This document shows positions 41,951 through 50,458 of a stretch of DNA of 64,000 nucleotides, in pieces; within the stretch, counting starts at the first letter, position 1; every line of letters begins with the position of its first letter. The notes beneath the pieces are model-generated. The model was given only the letters and a program-made list of their open reading frames with translations, did not search any database and was not told the DNA's origin. This DNA is from Bog-950 sp046329515. Lineage in GTDB: Bacteria; Bacteroidota; Bacteroidia; Chitinophagales; LD1. The position numbers and the translations under genes are program-made. The stretch spans positions 992,001 through 1,056,000 of the forward strand of contig JAXLUM010000002.1 of the NCBI GenBank assembly GCA_046329515.1, read 5' to 3'.

Positions 41951-42795
41951 TCGCTGCGTATGGCCCAATGCCTTTTCCATACAAAATAGCTAGTGGTGTA
42001 CGGAAAAGCAAGAGTGGCGTCTGCATCCCGGTTTTCAAGCTGCAATCTGAAATAATAGGTTTGCCCCGGTGAAAGAGCCTCTCGATTTATTTTTACTGAA
42101 CACCGCCCGCTTTTGCAGCCTGCTGCAAAGCTTTTATACAAAGTGGAATAATCGGGCGTGGTATACAACCCTAAAGAGGCCGTATAAGTATTAGCGCAAC
42201 TCAAAGAGTCTTCCGTAGTAAAACGCAAAATTATACTCCTCATGTTTTTGTTCAATACCAGCTCCCCATAAAACAGGTGATCCTTTCTGATTTCTTCGTC
42301 TTTTAATTTCGCGGTGGAGTCAGCATAAACATCATAAAAGGCAGAGGTGCCCGGTAATTGAAATACAGTATCTCGTAAAGGTAAGTTGCCATTTACATCT
42401 TTCGCTCCGGTGGTAATCCAGTCTCTTACCTGTGCAATTTCTTCCGGAGTTAAAGTAATACCAACCGTAAAGGGCATGCGGTCGTCCTTATTCACAAAGC
42501 AGCAATTGGTAATGCGCTCGAATAAAACAGACATTTCAGGATGAAAAGGCACTACCCTGTACGTAAAAGCCTTGGCGTGGTTGTTCTTTTTTATGGGTTG
42601 CCAAACTGTAGTGTTCCACGCACTGCTAAGTGTGCGAAAATCGGGCTCAAAAGAGCCATCGTGGCAAGCCGGTACAGCACACTTAGTTTGTAAAATATCC
42701 CGGTGAAGCAAAAAAAAGATTGAGTCTGCCTGGGCTGCAAGGCGCGCAATGCAGTTTATAGCGATAACTAAAATCAACAAACGCTTCATCTTCAT
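41947..42795 (-). CDS. Exported cytochrome-c-like protein with CX4CH motif (planctomycete-cytochrome-like)
   Basis: A 282-residue exported protein: signal peptide MKMKRLLILVIAINCIARLA, then ILQTKCAVPACHDGSFEPDF with Cys-x4-Cys-His in place of the usual CxxCH, and RMPFTVGITLTPEEIAQVRDWITTGA (about 110-135). The M-P-x-G pattern and the LTPEEIAQVRDWI ending are what follows the heme site in planctomycete-type cytochromes, so the protein may bind one heme with Met as second ligand. The C-terminal half looks like a beta-sandwich (SGRCSVKINREALSPG, YYFRLQLENRD). Its gene overlaps the DUF1501 gene by four bases. Confidence 0.65.
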   Translation of the reverse strand: MKMKRLLILVIAINCIARLAAQADSIFFLLHRDILQTKCAVPACHDGSFEPDFRTLSSAWNTTVWQPIKKNNHAKAFTYRVVPFHPEMSVLFERITNCCFVNKDDRMPFTVGITLTPEEIAQVRDWITTGAKDVNGNLPLRDTVFQLPGTSAFYDVYADSTAKLKDEEIRKDHLFYGELVLNKNMRSIILRFTTEDSLSCANTYTASLGLYTTPDYSTLYKSFAAGCKSGRCSVKINREALSPGQTYYFRLQLENRDADATLAFPYTTSYFVWKRHWAIRSE

Positions 42796-44081
42796 ACAAA
42801 CGCTTCGTGAAGGAACCTTCCGTTCAAAATATCTTTTGGAATACCACTATCAAAGCCTAAAATTTTAGCAATGGTTGGAACTATGTCAATGCTTTCGCCG
42901 GCAACTTCGTTGACTACCTGATTTTGTTTAACCAGGTTTGGAGGGCCGGCAATCATGCAGAATATGTGTTTTGAATTCTCATCTCCCGTGTGGTCCACCG
43001 CCAGCTTGCCATAAGCATCTACAATATTATTCGGCTCGCTGTTACGCCCGAATTCCGGCGCTATAATCAGGATGGTGTCATCCTTTAAAACAGGGTCGCT
43101 TTGAATTGTATTCCATAACTGTGAAACGGCAAAAGAAGCCTTATGCATATTGTTACAGTACTGCGTAAAATTGCTATGGCCTATATCGCTGTGCTGCATG
43201 TTTACCACTAACAATTCCGGCTTAAAAGTCGAAAGAACCCTGGTGGCTGCATGCATGGTTACTATATCTCCATTTACACCTTTGCCCATTTGCCAAGGGT
43301 AAAAACCGGAGGTAAAATATTCCTGGTTAAGGCCGCTTAGCAGTTTTTCAATGCGCAGGCGGTCGTAAATATTATTTTCAATCTCATGGCTGCTTAATTC
43401 TGACTTCCTGATTTGTGCATGACGATTGAAAAAGGTCTGGAGATTAGAAACAGACTCAAAATCTTTGTCGTTGAACTGCTGGAAACCGTTAAGGCGCGAA
43501 TTAAGAAAGGACGTTGGTTGCAACATGTTTGCGCCGTATAGGGGGCCGTACCCTTGGTAATCACTATAGTTCAAAAAAGCAAAAGGCCCCGCCTGGTCAG
43601 ATACCCACCAGGCGTTAAGCGCTGAAGGGGATGGGGATGAATGTTTTCGGTAATACTCGAAGACAGATGGAAAGTTAAGCGGCCTCATTAACTGCACATT
43701 GGATGCATATACGCCGGTTATAGATGCGGCGTGTGCAGTGTAGTGAATGGTTTTAGATGAATTGTACCGAAACTGCTTATATAAAGTGCCGAACTTTTGA
43801 AGAGGCATAATATCACTGGCACCAGGCAGTTGCTCAATGCCATCTGCAATATCTTTAGCAATGGGATTGTTTCCCGAAAGTATATGAGGCATAAGGTTAC
43901 CCTCGGCCATATCAATGGATTCAAAATTGCGGATGCCGCCGGCAAAAAGACAGAATACCACATGGTTAGCAATGCGCTTTCCGCTTGGGGCATTAACTGC
44001 CGACGCTGGCAGCAGATGCGGAAAGGCCTGCAGGCCCAGCAACATAATACCCGATTGCTTTATGAATTTTCTTCTGTTCAT
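42792..44081 (-). CDS. DUF1501 family protein with Tat-type signal
   Basis: A 429-residue exported protein. The N-terminus MNRRKFIKQSGIMLLGLQ is a twin-arginine signal. The body matches DUF1501, a branch of the alkaline phosphatase/sulfatase-like fold: FCLFAGGIRNFESID, VVNMQHSDIGHSNF, DDTILIIAPEFGRNSEPN, and a metal-site-like DHTGDENSKHIF near residue 355. Several metal-ligand-type Asp/His are present, but the substrate of DUF1501 proteins is not known. In planctomycetes such genes sit beside a cytochrome/DUF1549/DUF1553 gene; here the neighbours look like split pieces of that arrangement. Confidence 0.85.
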   Translation of the reverse strand: MNRRKFIKQSGIMLLGLQAFPHLLPASAVNAPSGKRIANHVVFCLFAGGIRNFESIDMAEGNLMPHILSGNNPIAKDIADGIEQLPGASDIMPLQKFGTLYKQFRYNSSKTIHYTAHAASITGVYASNVQLMRPLNFPSVFEYYRKHSSPSPSALNAWWVSDQAGPFAFLNYSDYQGYGPLYGANMLQPTSFLNSRLNGFQQFNDKDFESVSNLQTFFNRHAQIRKSELSSHEIENNIYDRLRIEKLLSGLNQEYFTSGFYPWQMGKGVNGDIVTMHAATRVLSTFKPELLVVNMQHSDIGHSNFTQYCNNMHKASFAVSQLWNTIQSDPVLKDDTILIIAPEFGRNSEPNNIVDAYGKLAVDHTGDENSKHIFCMIAGPPNLVKQNQVVNEVAGESIDIVPTIAKILGFDSGIPKDILNGRFLHEAFV

Positions 44082-45028
44082 TAATAGAATTTATATTCTG
44101 CCGATGTCATTAAACTATAGTAAAACAATTGGGGTGTTATCCGCTCATCAGCAATTATCATTCTTTCCAAACCTTCCTTCTCTTCTGCAGTTGGCTCACG
44201 GAACAACAGGTTTTCGTAAGTGTTTTTAATAAAGCTTCCGGGATCAGCCAACATTTGTTTGCGGGTTATATAGGCTATTCCTTCCTCTTTATCTCCTTTA
44301 GCGGGGGCATTCAACAGCGGCTCAATCTCTGCCCCGGGCACTAACCCCACCTGGGTAACCACCGCATTTAAAAATTTCACATTATCCGTTTGCCCCGTAA
44401 CGTATTTCTTCCATTTGTCGTAAAAGCGCTTATATGCCCCGCTTACAATACTAACTTCAGTGGGATAGTTCTTTAGCCAATTAGTGGTATACAGCAGGTC
44501 CCATTGCGTTTTATCAGGACCTGTTAAATATTCAGGCGCCTCATTATTGCCCCATGGACTATGTGGCACACTATCCTTCTGCCATTGCAAAAAAACATTG
44601 TAGCCACTCATAATATCCTTTGCATTTTGCTGGGCATAAGCATGTAAAACGCATATCATCATTAATAAAGGATCCGCTTCACGCACCTTACCAAAATAAG
44701 GGCACTGCACAAGTGAGCGGACATACACACTATCGGATACTTCAGGCTCACCGGCGGATGGGTTGCTTACCAACCGGGCAAAAGCGGCCTGCACTAAAAA
44801 CTCCCGAGCAATTTGTTTATCGCCAAGCGCCAGGTAGGCCTTTTCCAACTGCTGCAACTCGGCTACCGAAACGCTTTGGCCGTTTACATCCTGTTGCGCT
44901 ATGCTTGCAAAAGCTGTTGGCGACTTAACCCTCTTCTTTTGATTCCAATTACCCTGTGCATTAATTCCTTCTTCTTTCATTAGCAGGAGTAACAACACAA
45001 AACCACTAAGTGTCCAAACTCTGTTCAT
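44081..45028 (-). CDS. Exported hypothetical protein with DUF1553-tail/DUF4214-like C-terminus
   Basis: A 315-residue exported protein with signal peptide ending near GINAQG. No overall family is recognised. The C-terminus reads YENLLFREPTAEEKEGLERM, then FYYSLMTSAEYKFY, a pattern of a helix with L-x-R-x-P-T-x-x-E followed by a S-x-E-[FY] end. That is how DUF1553 and DUF4214-type repeat segments close. One such unit is seen. The gene shares one base with the DUF1501 start and overlaps the upstream gene by four, so the protein is probably made in step with both. Confidence 0.6.
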   Translation of the reverse strand: MNRVWTLSGFVLLLLLMKEEGINAQGNWNQKKRVKSPTAFASIAQQDVNGQSVSVAELQQLEKAYLALGDKQIAREFLVQAAFARLVSNPSAGEPEVSDSVYVRSLVQCPYFGKVREADPLLMMICVLHAYAQQNAKDIMSGYNVFLQWQKDSVPHSPWGNNEAPEYLTGPDKTQWDLLYTTNWLKNYPTEVSIVSGAYKRFYDKWKKYVTGQTDNVKFLNAVVTQVGLVPGAEIEPLLNAPAKGDKEEGIAYITRKQMLADPGSFIKNTYENLLFREPTAEEKEGLERMIIADERITPQLFYYSLMTSAEYKFY

Positions 45029-45876
45029 AAGCCGGAAAACTCAGGGTTTAAAATCAATTCCTTTATCAAACTTTTAATGGAGAAGTTGTGTTGGGTAAGT
45101 AAATTATATGTTTCCTGCTCATTAGGTTCCCGATTCAGCAATTTATTATACCAATAGCGAATAGTACCCTCTTTATACGCTGTTGAGCCAAACAAAACCT
45201 CCAAGTAGTCCTCCTTACTGGCACCTTTTTTCAGCAACACAACGCCGGGTCGCCCTTCCACCATCTTCTCCCCTTCCTGCAACTCATACGCTGTTGGCGC
45301 CCTGAACAAAAGGTAGTTAAAGGCAGAGTAAACCATGTTTTCTGTACCCATATTCAAATCATCGTACAAGCGGTTGTTTAAAAACCGCATTTGGGCATGC
45401 GGGATATCAATTTCGCCGGACAGTAAGTCGTGCTCGGTGGCTATTAATTTATTCAGCTTATCGAGATTAGCAGAAAATTGATCGTGAAAGTCGCTTTGGG
45501 TTTGTATCGCCAGCAACACCTTATAATCGGTAATGCCCTGGTAAATTTGTTGCATGGTTGCCCCCTGCAAATACTCATTCCTGTATAGCTCGCAAAGGCT
45601 GTGGTAAAACTCCGGGGAATTAATCAGCGAATCAATGAACCGCGCTTTGTTTTGCTGAAATGATGAAAACAGATTGAAGGAACCACAAATCTGCTCAACG
45701 TGTTTTTGTGAAGGTTTAGAGTTTAGCAGTTGGATGTAGCAGCGAATTACAAAGGTTTTGGTTTTCATTGAGTCGGCGGGGCTTAAGGAAAGGGCGGAGC
45801 TGCCTTTAAAGCATATAGAAAAAAGCAACACAATTCCATAAGTGCCAAGAGTAGGTTTCATAACCGCCTTATTCAA
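45025..45876 (-). CDS. Exported hypothetical protein with three DUF1553-tail/DUF4214-like units
   Basis: A 283-residue exported protein (hydrophobic signal YGIVLLFSICFKGSSALS). Three times it shows the unit Y-x-x-L-L-x-R-x-P-x-x-x-E ... S-x-E-[FY]: CYIQLLNSKPSQKHVEQ to NSPEFY (about 47-90), AFNYLLFRAPTAYELQEGEK to GSTAYKEG (about 184-235) and WYNKLLNREPNEQETYNLL to LNPEFSGL (about 241-283). The same unit ends the next protein. It is the first gene of a nine-gene minus-strand chain. ATG 45876 is used; ATG 45861 is nearer the signal core. Function unknown. Confidence 0.6.
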   Translation of the reverse strand: MNKAVMKPTLGTYGIVLLFSICFKGSSALSLSPADSMKTKTFVIRCYIQLLNSKPSQKHVEQICGSFNLFSSFQQNKARFIDSLINSPEFYHSLCELYRNEYLQGATMQQIYQGITDYKVLLAIQTQSDFHDQFSANLDKLNKLIATEHDLLSGEIDIPHAQMRFLNNRLYDDLNMGTENMVYSAFNYLLFRAPTAYELQEGEKMVEGRPGVVLLKKGASKEDYLEVLFGSTAYKEGTIRYWYNKLLNREPNEQETYNLLTQHNFSIKSLIKELILNPEFSGL

Positions 45877-45945
45877 ACTCGTTATAAAGTTAAGTAATCT
45901 AAGTTAAGAAAACTTGTCTATTTTGAACGCGCTTAACAGTATCGA

Positions 45946-47034
45946 ATGTTACAGGTTTCCAAAGTTTTTTTGTCACCACCCAATGATCTGAATCAGTTCC
46001 TGGAGCGCATATGGCAAAGTGGAGTTGTAACCAACAACGGCCCACTTGTGCAACAACTGGAAAATAGGGTTAAAAGTATGTTAGGGGTGAAACATGTTTT
46101 TTTTGTTGCCAATGGCACTATAGGGTTACAACTTGCCCTACGAACATTTGGCGAAAGTGGATCGGTGGTTACTACCCCATTTTCTGCAGTGCCATCAATA
46201 ACGGCGCTCAATTGGCAGCATTACAAACCGGTTTTTGCTGACATTAGGCCAACCGATTTCTGCCTGGATGTCGATAAACTACCCAATAATATCCCCGTTG
46301 ATACAAAAGGAATTTTAGCAACCCACGTATTCGGCACTACTTGCGATATCGATTCCATACAAAAATATGCCGCTGAAAAAAGTTTGCCTGTTATCTATGA
46401 CGCATCGCATGCTTTTGGCAGCAGTTACAAGGGTAAAGAAATAATGCAGTTTGGAGATATAGTGGTTTTCAGTACCCATGCTTATAAGATATTCAATACT
46501 ATAGAAGGTGGATTTATTGTTACTGGAAACGATGATACCGCTCGGCAGCTTTACGAAATGCGATATTTTGGGCTGAATGCAAAAAATGAAATAGTAAGTG
46601 AAGGAACTAATGCTAAAAACAGTGAGCTTCATGCCGCCATTGGTTTGTGCAACCTGAAGTATGTTCCACAGCTTTTGGAACAACGAAAAGCACAATGGCA
46701 GCGTTACGAACAATTGTTTGAACCCGCAGGGCCACGCACCATCACTATTTCAGACTATTCAGGCTTTAACTATGCTTATTATCCGGTAATTTTTGCAACT
46801 GAAGACGTACTGCTAAAGGCGATTAATGCCCTCGCTGCTAAAGGCTATGCCTCTAAACGTTACTTTTACCCCTCGCTGAACAATGTGCACTACCTAAGCA
46901 ACTACCAATCAATGCCCGTTTCGGAATTTATCGCCTCGCGCATTTTATGCTTGCCCTTACATCATGAGGTAAGCGAACTACACCAACAGGAAATAGCAGA
47001 AATACTAATGGGCTTAGTTATACAAAATGGATAA
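45946..47034 (+). CDS. DegT/DnrJ/EryC1/StrS-family sugar aminotransferase
   Basis: A 362-residue PLP enzyme that transaminates keto-sugars on nucleotides. Visible motifs: GPLVQQLENRV and FFVANGTIGLQLAL near the N-terminus, VIYDASHAFGS with Asp152 for the PLP pyridine, and the Schiff-base Lys181 in FSTHAYKIFNTIEGGF. The C-terminal part has KRYFYPSLNNVHYL. Length and motifs fit VioA/FdtB-type enzymes that work on 4-keto- or 3-keto-6-deoxy sugars. The gene begins a two-gene plus-strand unit; the convergent GNAT gene nearby could acetylate the new amino group. Confidence 0.92.
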   Translation: MLQVSKVFLSPPNDLNQFLERIWQSGVVTNNGPLVQQLENRVKSMLGVKHVFFVANGTIGLQLALRTFGESGSVVTTPFSAVPSITALNWQHYKPVFADIRPTDFCLDVDKLPNNIPVDTKGILATHVFGTTCDIDSIQKYAAEKSLPVIYDASHAFGSSYKGKEIMQFGDIVVFSTHAYKIFNTIEGGFIVTGNDDTARQLYEMRYFGLNAKNEIVSEGTNAKNSELHAAIGLCNLKYVPQLLEQRKAQWQRYEQLFEPAGPRTITISDYSGFNYAYYPVIFATEDVLLKAINALAAKGYASKRYFYPSLNNVHYLSNYQSMPVSEFIASRILCLPLHHEVSELHQQEIAEILMGLVIQNG

Positions 47035-47695
47035 GGAATTGAGAGTTTTAGTTTGTCTGCCAACATATAATGAGGAAGCTGCTATCGCCGAGATGATACA
47101 ACAATTGAAGCAGACAGGATACGCCTTTATAATAACTGACGGAGGCTCTGAGGACGCTACCTGTAAAATTGCCAAGCAAGCAGGAATACCGGTGCTTGAA
47201 AGACCTGGAATGGGCAAGGGTGCTGGTGTTAAACAGGCTATACAGTATGCACACACTAATAATTTTACCCACTTAGTTACAATTGATTGCGATTTGACCT
47301 ACCCGGTAGACCGCATACACGACCTTGTTGAGGCCGCAAAAGACAAAGACATGGTAATTGCAGCGCGCAACATGCAAAAAATAAAATGGCTTAATAGGCA
47401 GGCTAACTATCTTTTTACCTTTGCCATTAACCTGCTTTATGGAGGCTATTTTCATGACACACAATCCGGTATGCGCATTATTAAATTAGAAGCATTCAAT
47501 GGCCTGGTGACAGTTGACAACTTTGACATTGAAACGGAGTTAAGCTGCAAAGCACTGGCGCTAAAACTTAAGGTAGGCGAAATACAGGTTGGTTATTATG
47601 ACAGAATCGGAGAAAGCAAGGTTAGCATTACCGATGCCTTTGTGATTCTCTATCGCATATTCTATTGCCTCTTTACTTCGCCGAAAACGAAATAG
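47027..47695 (+). CDS. Polyprenyl-phosphate sugar synthase-like family 2 glycosyltransferase
   Basis: A 222-residue GT2: VLVCLPTYNEEAAIAEMIQQ, FIITDGGSEDATCKI as donor loop, GMGKGAGVKQAI (about 62-73) and the metal site VTIDCDLTYP (about 84-93), then MRIIKLEAFNGL. This short form with G-K-G-A and D-x-D matches dolichol/polyprenyl-phosphate sugar synthases, which load a sugar on the lipid carrier used by GT-C enzymes such as those nearby. Starts 8 bases inside the aminotransferase gene and ends 23 bases inside the convergent GNAT gene. Confidence 0.88.
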   Translation: MDKELRVLVCLPTYNEEAAIAEMIQQLKQTGYAFIITDGGSEDATCKIAKQAGIPVLERPGMGKGAGVKQAIQYAHTNNFTHLVTIDCDLTYPVDRIHDLVEAAKDKDMVIAARNMQKIKWLNRQANYLFTFAINLLYGGYFHDTQSGMRIIKLEAFNGLVTVDNFDIETELSCKALALKLKVGEIQVGYYDRIGESKVSITDAFVILYRIFYCLFTSPKTK

Positions 47696-48338
47696 GCAAA
47701 AAACCTTGAGGAAGCGCTGTTGATTGCCCACCCAGCAATTCCTGCAAAAAGCGCCCGCACATAGGATGGTGTAATTCATCTTTGGAATAAAAGATTTCGG
47801 GCGCCGCAACTTTGCCGGTTCTGCTTATAGCCCTTCGTAGCCGTTCAGAAGATTTAAAAAAAGAATACCTGTCAGATTTTAACAGATGTCGGTCATTCTC
47901 CAAGGCCGTAAGTGAGTATCCGAAATTTTCGTCAAAAAAATCCGCCACCGTATTCCCGGGAACGGTGGAAGAAGCTGCTGTTTTAAACTGGAGGTAAACA
48001 AAAAATAAATCAGAAACAGTAAGGGCTGCATAAACAGGCACAAAAGACGATTGATATTCCGCAGGGCCCATGAAAATATTTGTTTCAAACGAACGCTCGG
48101 ACCAATCGATATTGGTAAGGTAAACAAGTCCGCACTTGATACCGTTCTGCACAACTAGAAAATATAAATTTTGTTCCGATTGAATTTTTTTAAACCAAGC
48201 CATTTGTTGTTCGGCACTGATGTTTTCGGTGGTAAAAAGCCGGTTATTTACCTGTGGGGAGTTACGCCATTGGCGCACCAATTCAATGTCCCGTTCCGAC
48301 AAAAGTTGTAACTGAAGGCCTAATTGGCGGATATACAT
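47673..48338 (-). CDS. GNAT-family N-acetyltransferase (PseH/FdtC-like sugar acyltransferase)
   Basis: A 221-residue protein with the start typical of sugar N-acetyltransferases such as PseH: LQLLSERDIELVRQWRNSPQV (W24-R25-N26), then QMAWFKKIQSEQNLYFLVV and CGLVYLTNIDW. The acetyl-CoA-binding middle is weakly conserved. About 60 C-terminal residues beyond the GNAT fold (GKVAAPEIFYSKDELHHPMC) are unusual. With the sugar aminotransferase gene facing it, acetylation of an amino sugar is the likely job. It is the last gene of the eleven-gene minus-strand run from 58.5 kb; the start is 1 base after the radical SAM stop. Confidence 0.78.
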   Translation of the reverse strand: MYIRQLGLQLQLLSERDIELVRQWRNSPQVNNRLFTTENISAEQQMAWFKKIQSEQNLYFLVVQNGIKCGLVYLTNIDWSERSFETNIFMGPAEYQSSFVPVYAALTVSDLFFVYLQFKTAASSTVPGNTVADFFDENFGYSLTALENDRHLLKSDRYSFFKSSERLRRAISRTGKVAAPEIFYSKDELHHPMCGRFLQELLGGQSTALPQGFLPISFSAK

Positions 48339-48339
48339 G

Positions 48340-49728
48340 CTATTTGAATTTTACCGAGCCGAACGCCAGCGGTAAGTAAAAACGAACAGTGTTTTTCAAA
48401 AAACACAGATTCTTAAATAATGGCAAGTACCCAACTAAGGTGCGCGGCGAAAAATAAAACTTGAAATAAGCTTTACGGTAAATACGATCCAATTGCGCTC
48501 GGCTAATATTGCCCGGAACATAGACAGGTAACTCCACCTCGCTGCGCATGTATTGTTGCCAAACGTCCGACGAAACTTTACCTTCCTGCACTGCTATTTT
48601 AAAAACCTCAACATCCGGCAAAGGAATCATTCGCGTAAAAAGAATGTTGAAGGGCCGCAACTTCATAGCTAGGTTTATAGTCGCCTCCATATCCTGTAAG
48701 GTTTCGCCGGGGTGGCCAAAAATGAAATTGGCCATAGTTTTAATTCCCAACTCGCGGCATAGATCAAACACCTCTTTATAGCGATGATTACTTATTTTTT
48801 TGCCCGTTAACGAGCGTACCTTTTCTGAACCACTCTCCACTCCAAAAGTTATTTTACTGCATCCAGCAGCCTTCATTTGTTTCAGTAATTCCGCATCTAC
48901 TTTATCGGCACGCGTTTCGCAGCCCCACTCAAAGTAAAGGCCTTCGGCTTTAATAGCAGCGCACAATTCAAGTATGTGTCGCTTATTAACGGTAAAGGTG
49001 AGGTCCATAAATTCCACCCATCTTACACCTAAATCTTTTACCAAAAAGCGAAGGCGGGCCATAATGTTTTCGATACTTAAATATCTGTAGTTCATTTGAA
49101 AGCCTGAGGCACAAAAGTTACACTTATAGGGGCACCCCCTAGTAGTAAATAGCATCATGTAACGACTACTAGTACTGGCAGAGTAATACTTTCCAATGGG
49201 TAACAAATCGAAGGCTGGAATAGGCAGCAAGTTAATGTCACGAATGAAGGCGGGCTCATTTATGATTAGTTTTCCCTTCACATTAATAACTAAACCCTCT
49301 AAATCCGAAAGCACTTCCTTTCCGGCTTTGATATGTTGGAGCAATCGTGTGAAAGAAAAATCGGCATCACCTCTAAAGCCGTAATCAGCATTTAAATGAG
49401 AGACTGCCTTAGGGTCGGCATTCACATAGTATCCTTCTAAAACAATTTTACTTGATGAAATTTCTTTAATAAATTGTATCAACTTATAAGCGTCAGGCAA
49501 GGTGGAAGGGAAAACGCTTATACAAACCACCGCTGGCCGATGTTGCTGAACCATTCGGGCAATTGTGGCATTATCCGTACCTTCTGCAGCGGGCTCAATA
49601 ATTTTAACCATTAAACCTGCTGCGCGGGAAACTGCGGCCCATTCAGCAAGCTTTACATATGGCGAAACGCCCACAAGGTCGCGAGGATTAATAAAAAGGC
49701 AGTCTAATTGCTGCATATCAAAATTCAT
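48340..49728 (-). CDS. B12-binding radical SAM protein
   Basis: About 462 residues. An N-terminal cobalamin-binding-like domain (LDCLFINPRDLVGVSPY, later VCISVFPSTLP and YVNADPKAVSHLNADYGFRG) precedes a radical SAM core with the cluster motif GCPYKCNFCASG (Cys near 199, 203 and 206), GVRWVEFMDLTF and FGVESGSEKVRSLTGK. Class of enzymes: P-methyltransferase/BchE/HpnJ-like, working on lipids, sugars or peptides. The substrate is unknown. Start: ATG 49728 (11-base overlap with the GT2); ATG 49716 is also possible, and the longer frame begins at a TTG at 49734. Confidence 0.85.
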   Translation of the reverse strand: MNFDMQQLDCLFINPRDLVGVSPYVKLAEWAAVSRAAGLMVKIIEPAAEGTDNATIARMVQQHRPAVVCISVFPSTLPDAYKLIQFIKEISSSKIVLEGYYVNADPKAVSHLNADYGFRGDADFSFTRLLQHIKAGKEVLSDLEGLVINVKGKLIINEPAFIRDINLLPIPAFDLLPIGKYYSASTSSRYMMLFTTRGCPYKCNFCASGFQMNYRYLSIENIMARLRFLVKDLGVRWVEFMDLTFTVNKRHILELCAAIKAEGLYFEWGCETRADKVDAELLKQMKAAGCSKITFGVESGSEKVRSLTGKKISNHRYKEVFDLCRELGIKTMANFIFGHPGETLQDMEATINLAMKLRPFNILFTRMIPLPDVEVFKIAVQEGKVSSDVWQQYMRSEVELPVYVPGNISRAQLDRIYRKAYFKFYFSPRTLVGYLPLFKNLCFLKNTVRFYLPLAFGSVKFK

Positions 49729-50458
49729 TAACAATAATACTTCCGTCCAAAAGTGAGCGCATTAAACTCATTGTATCGTGCCCGTACGTTCTATTCATGC
49801 GCAAGAACAATTTAATCAATTTTAAGTTGCTGTATTTACTTTTATGGACTGCTGTCGAGCTAACTTTATAAAAAAGAGGTTCTTTCCCGCAGGCTTTTAT
49901 CAATTCTATATCCAAATGTTCGGGAAGATAAAGCCTGTACCTTGTTGCCTGCCATAAACCCGACTTTATCAAACGGAAAGAAGAGCCTGAAGCCGCAAGC
50001 CTTCGGCCCGTAGTTCTTTGAATAAGGCGGTGAACTGCGCGGCTGCCTAATCTTCTCAAAGTCCCGTAGGCGGGCTTTTCGAAGCTGCCATAGGACAAAG
50101 AAACATGCTTGCCTGATTCAAAAAACGGAGCAATGAAAGAAGGTGGGGGGTTAAAATCATCATCTATGGTTAACAGGTATTGGCCCCTTGCCTTTTGCAG
50201 ACCGACGATAGTGGCTGCATATTGACCCTTGTTGCCGACGAGATTTAAACACCGGAATGATCCGCCAGAGTTAGCATGCATTTCCGCTAAAAGCGGCCAG
50301 GTATTATCAACCGAGGCGTCATTGACAAGAATGAGTTCTGCCCCTTCGGGGATCGTTTTAAGTGAAGCAATGGCTTCTTTTACCCAATGCTGAATACGGT
50401 TACCTGCATTATAAACTGGCACCACAACACTTAATACCGGGTTAACATTTAGGCTCAT
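49718..50458 (-). CDS. Family 2 glycosyltransferase
   Basis: About 246 residues: VLSVVVPVYNAGNRIQHW, ELILVNDASVDNTWPLL as donor loop, NKGQYAATIVGLQKARG and the metal site LLTIDDDFNPPP (about 94-105). The layout matches undecaprenyl-phosphate sugar transferase-like GT2s (GtrB/ArnC) but without their C-terminal membrane pair. I start at ATG 50458, which shares one base with the KASIII stop (TAATG); the frame extends further upstream to 50485 inside KASIII. It may glycosylate a product of the acyl-ligase/ACP/KASIII set next to it, an inference from position only. Confidence 0.87.
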   Translation of the reverse strand: MSLNVNPVLSVVVPVYNAGNRIQHWVKEAIASLKTIPEGAELILVNDASVDNTWPLLAEMHANSGGSFRCLNLVGNKGQYAATIVGLQKARGQYLLTIDDDFNPPPSFIAPFFESGKHVSLSYGSFEKPAYGTLRRLGSRAVHRLIQRTTGRRLAASGSSFRLIKSGLWQATRYRLYLPEHLDIELIKACGKEPLFYKVSSTAVHKSKYSNLKLIKLFLRMNRTYGHDTMSLMRSLLDGSIIVNEF

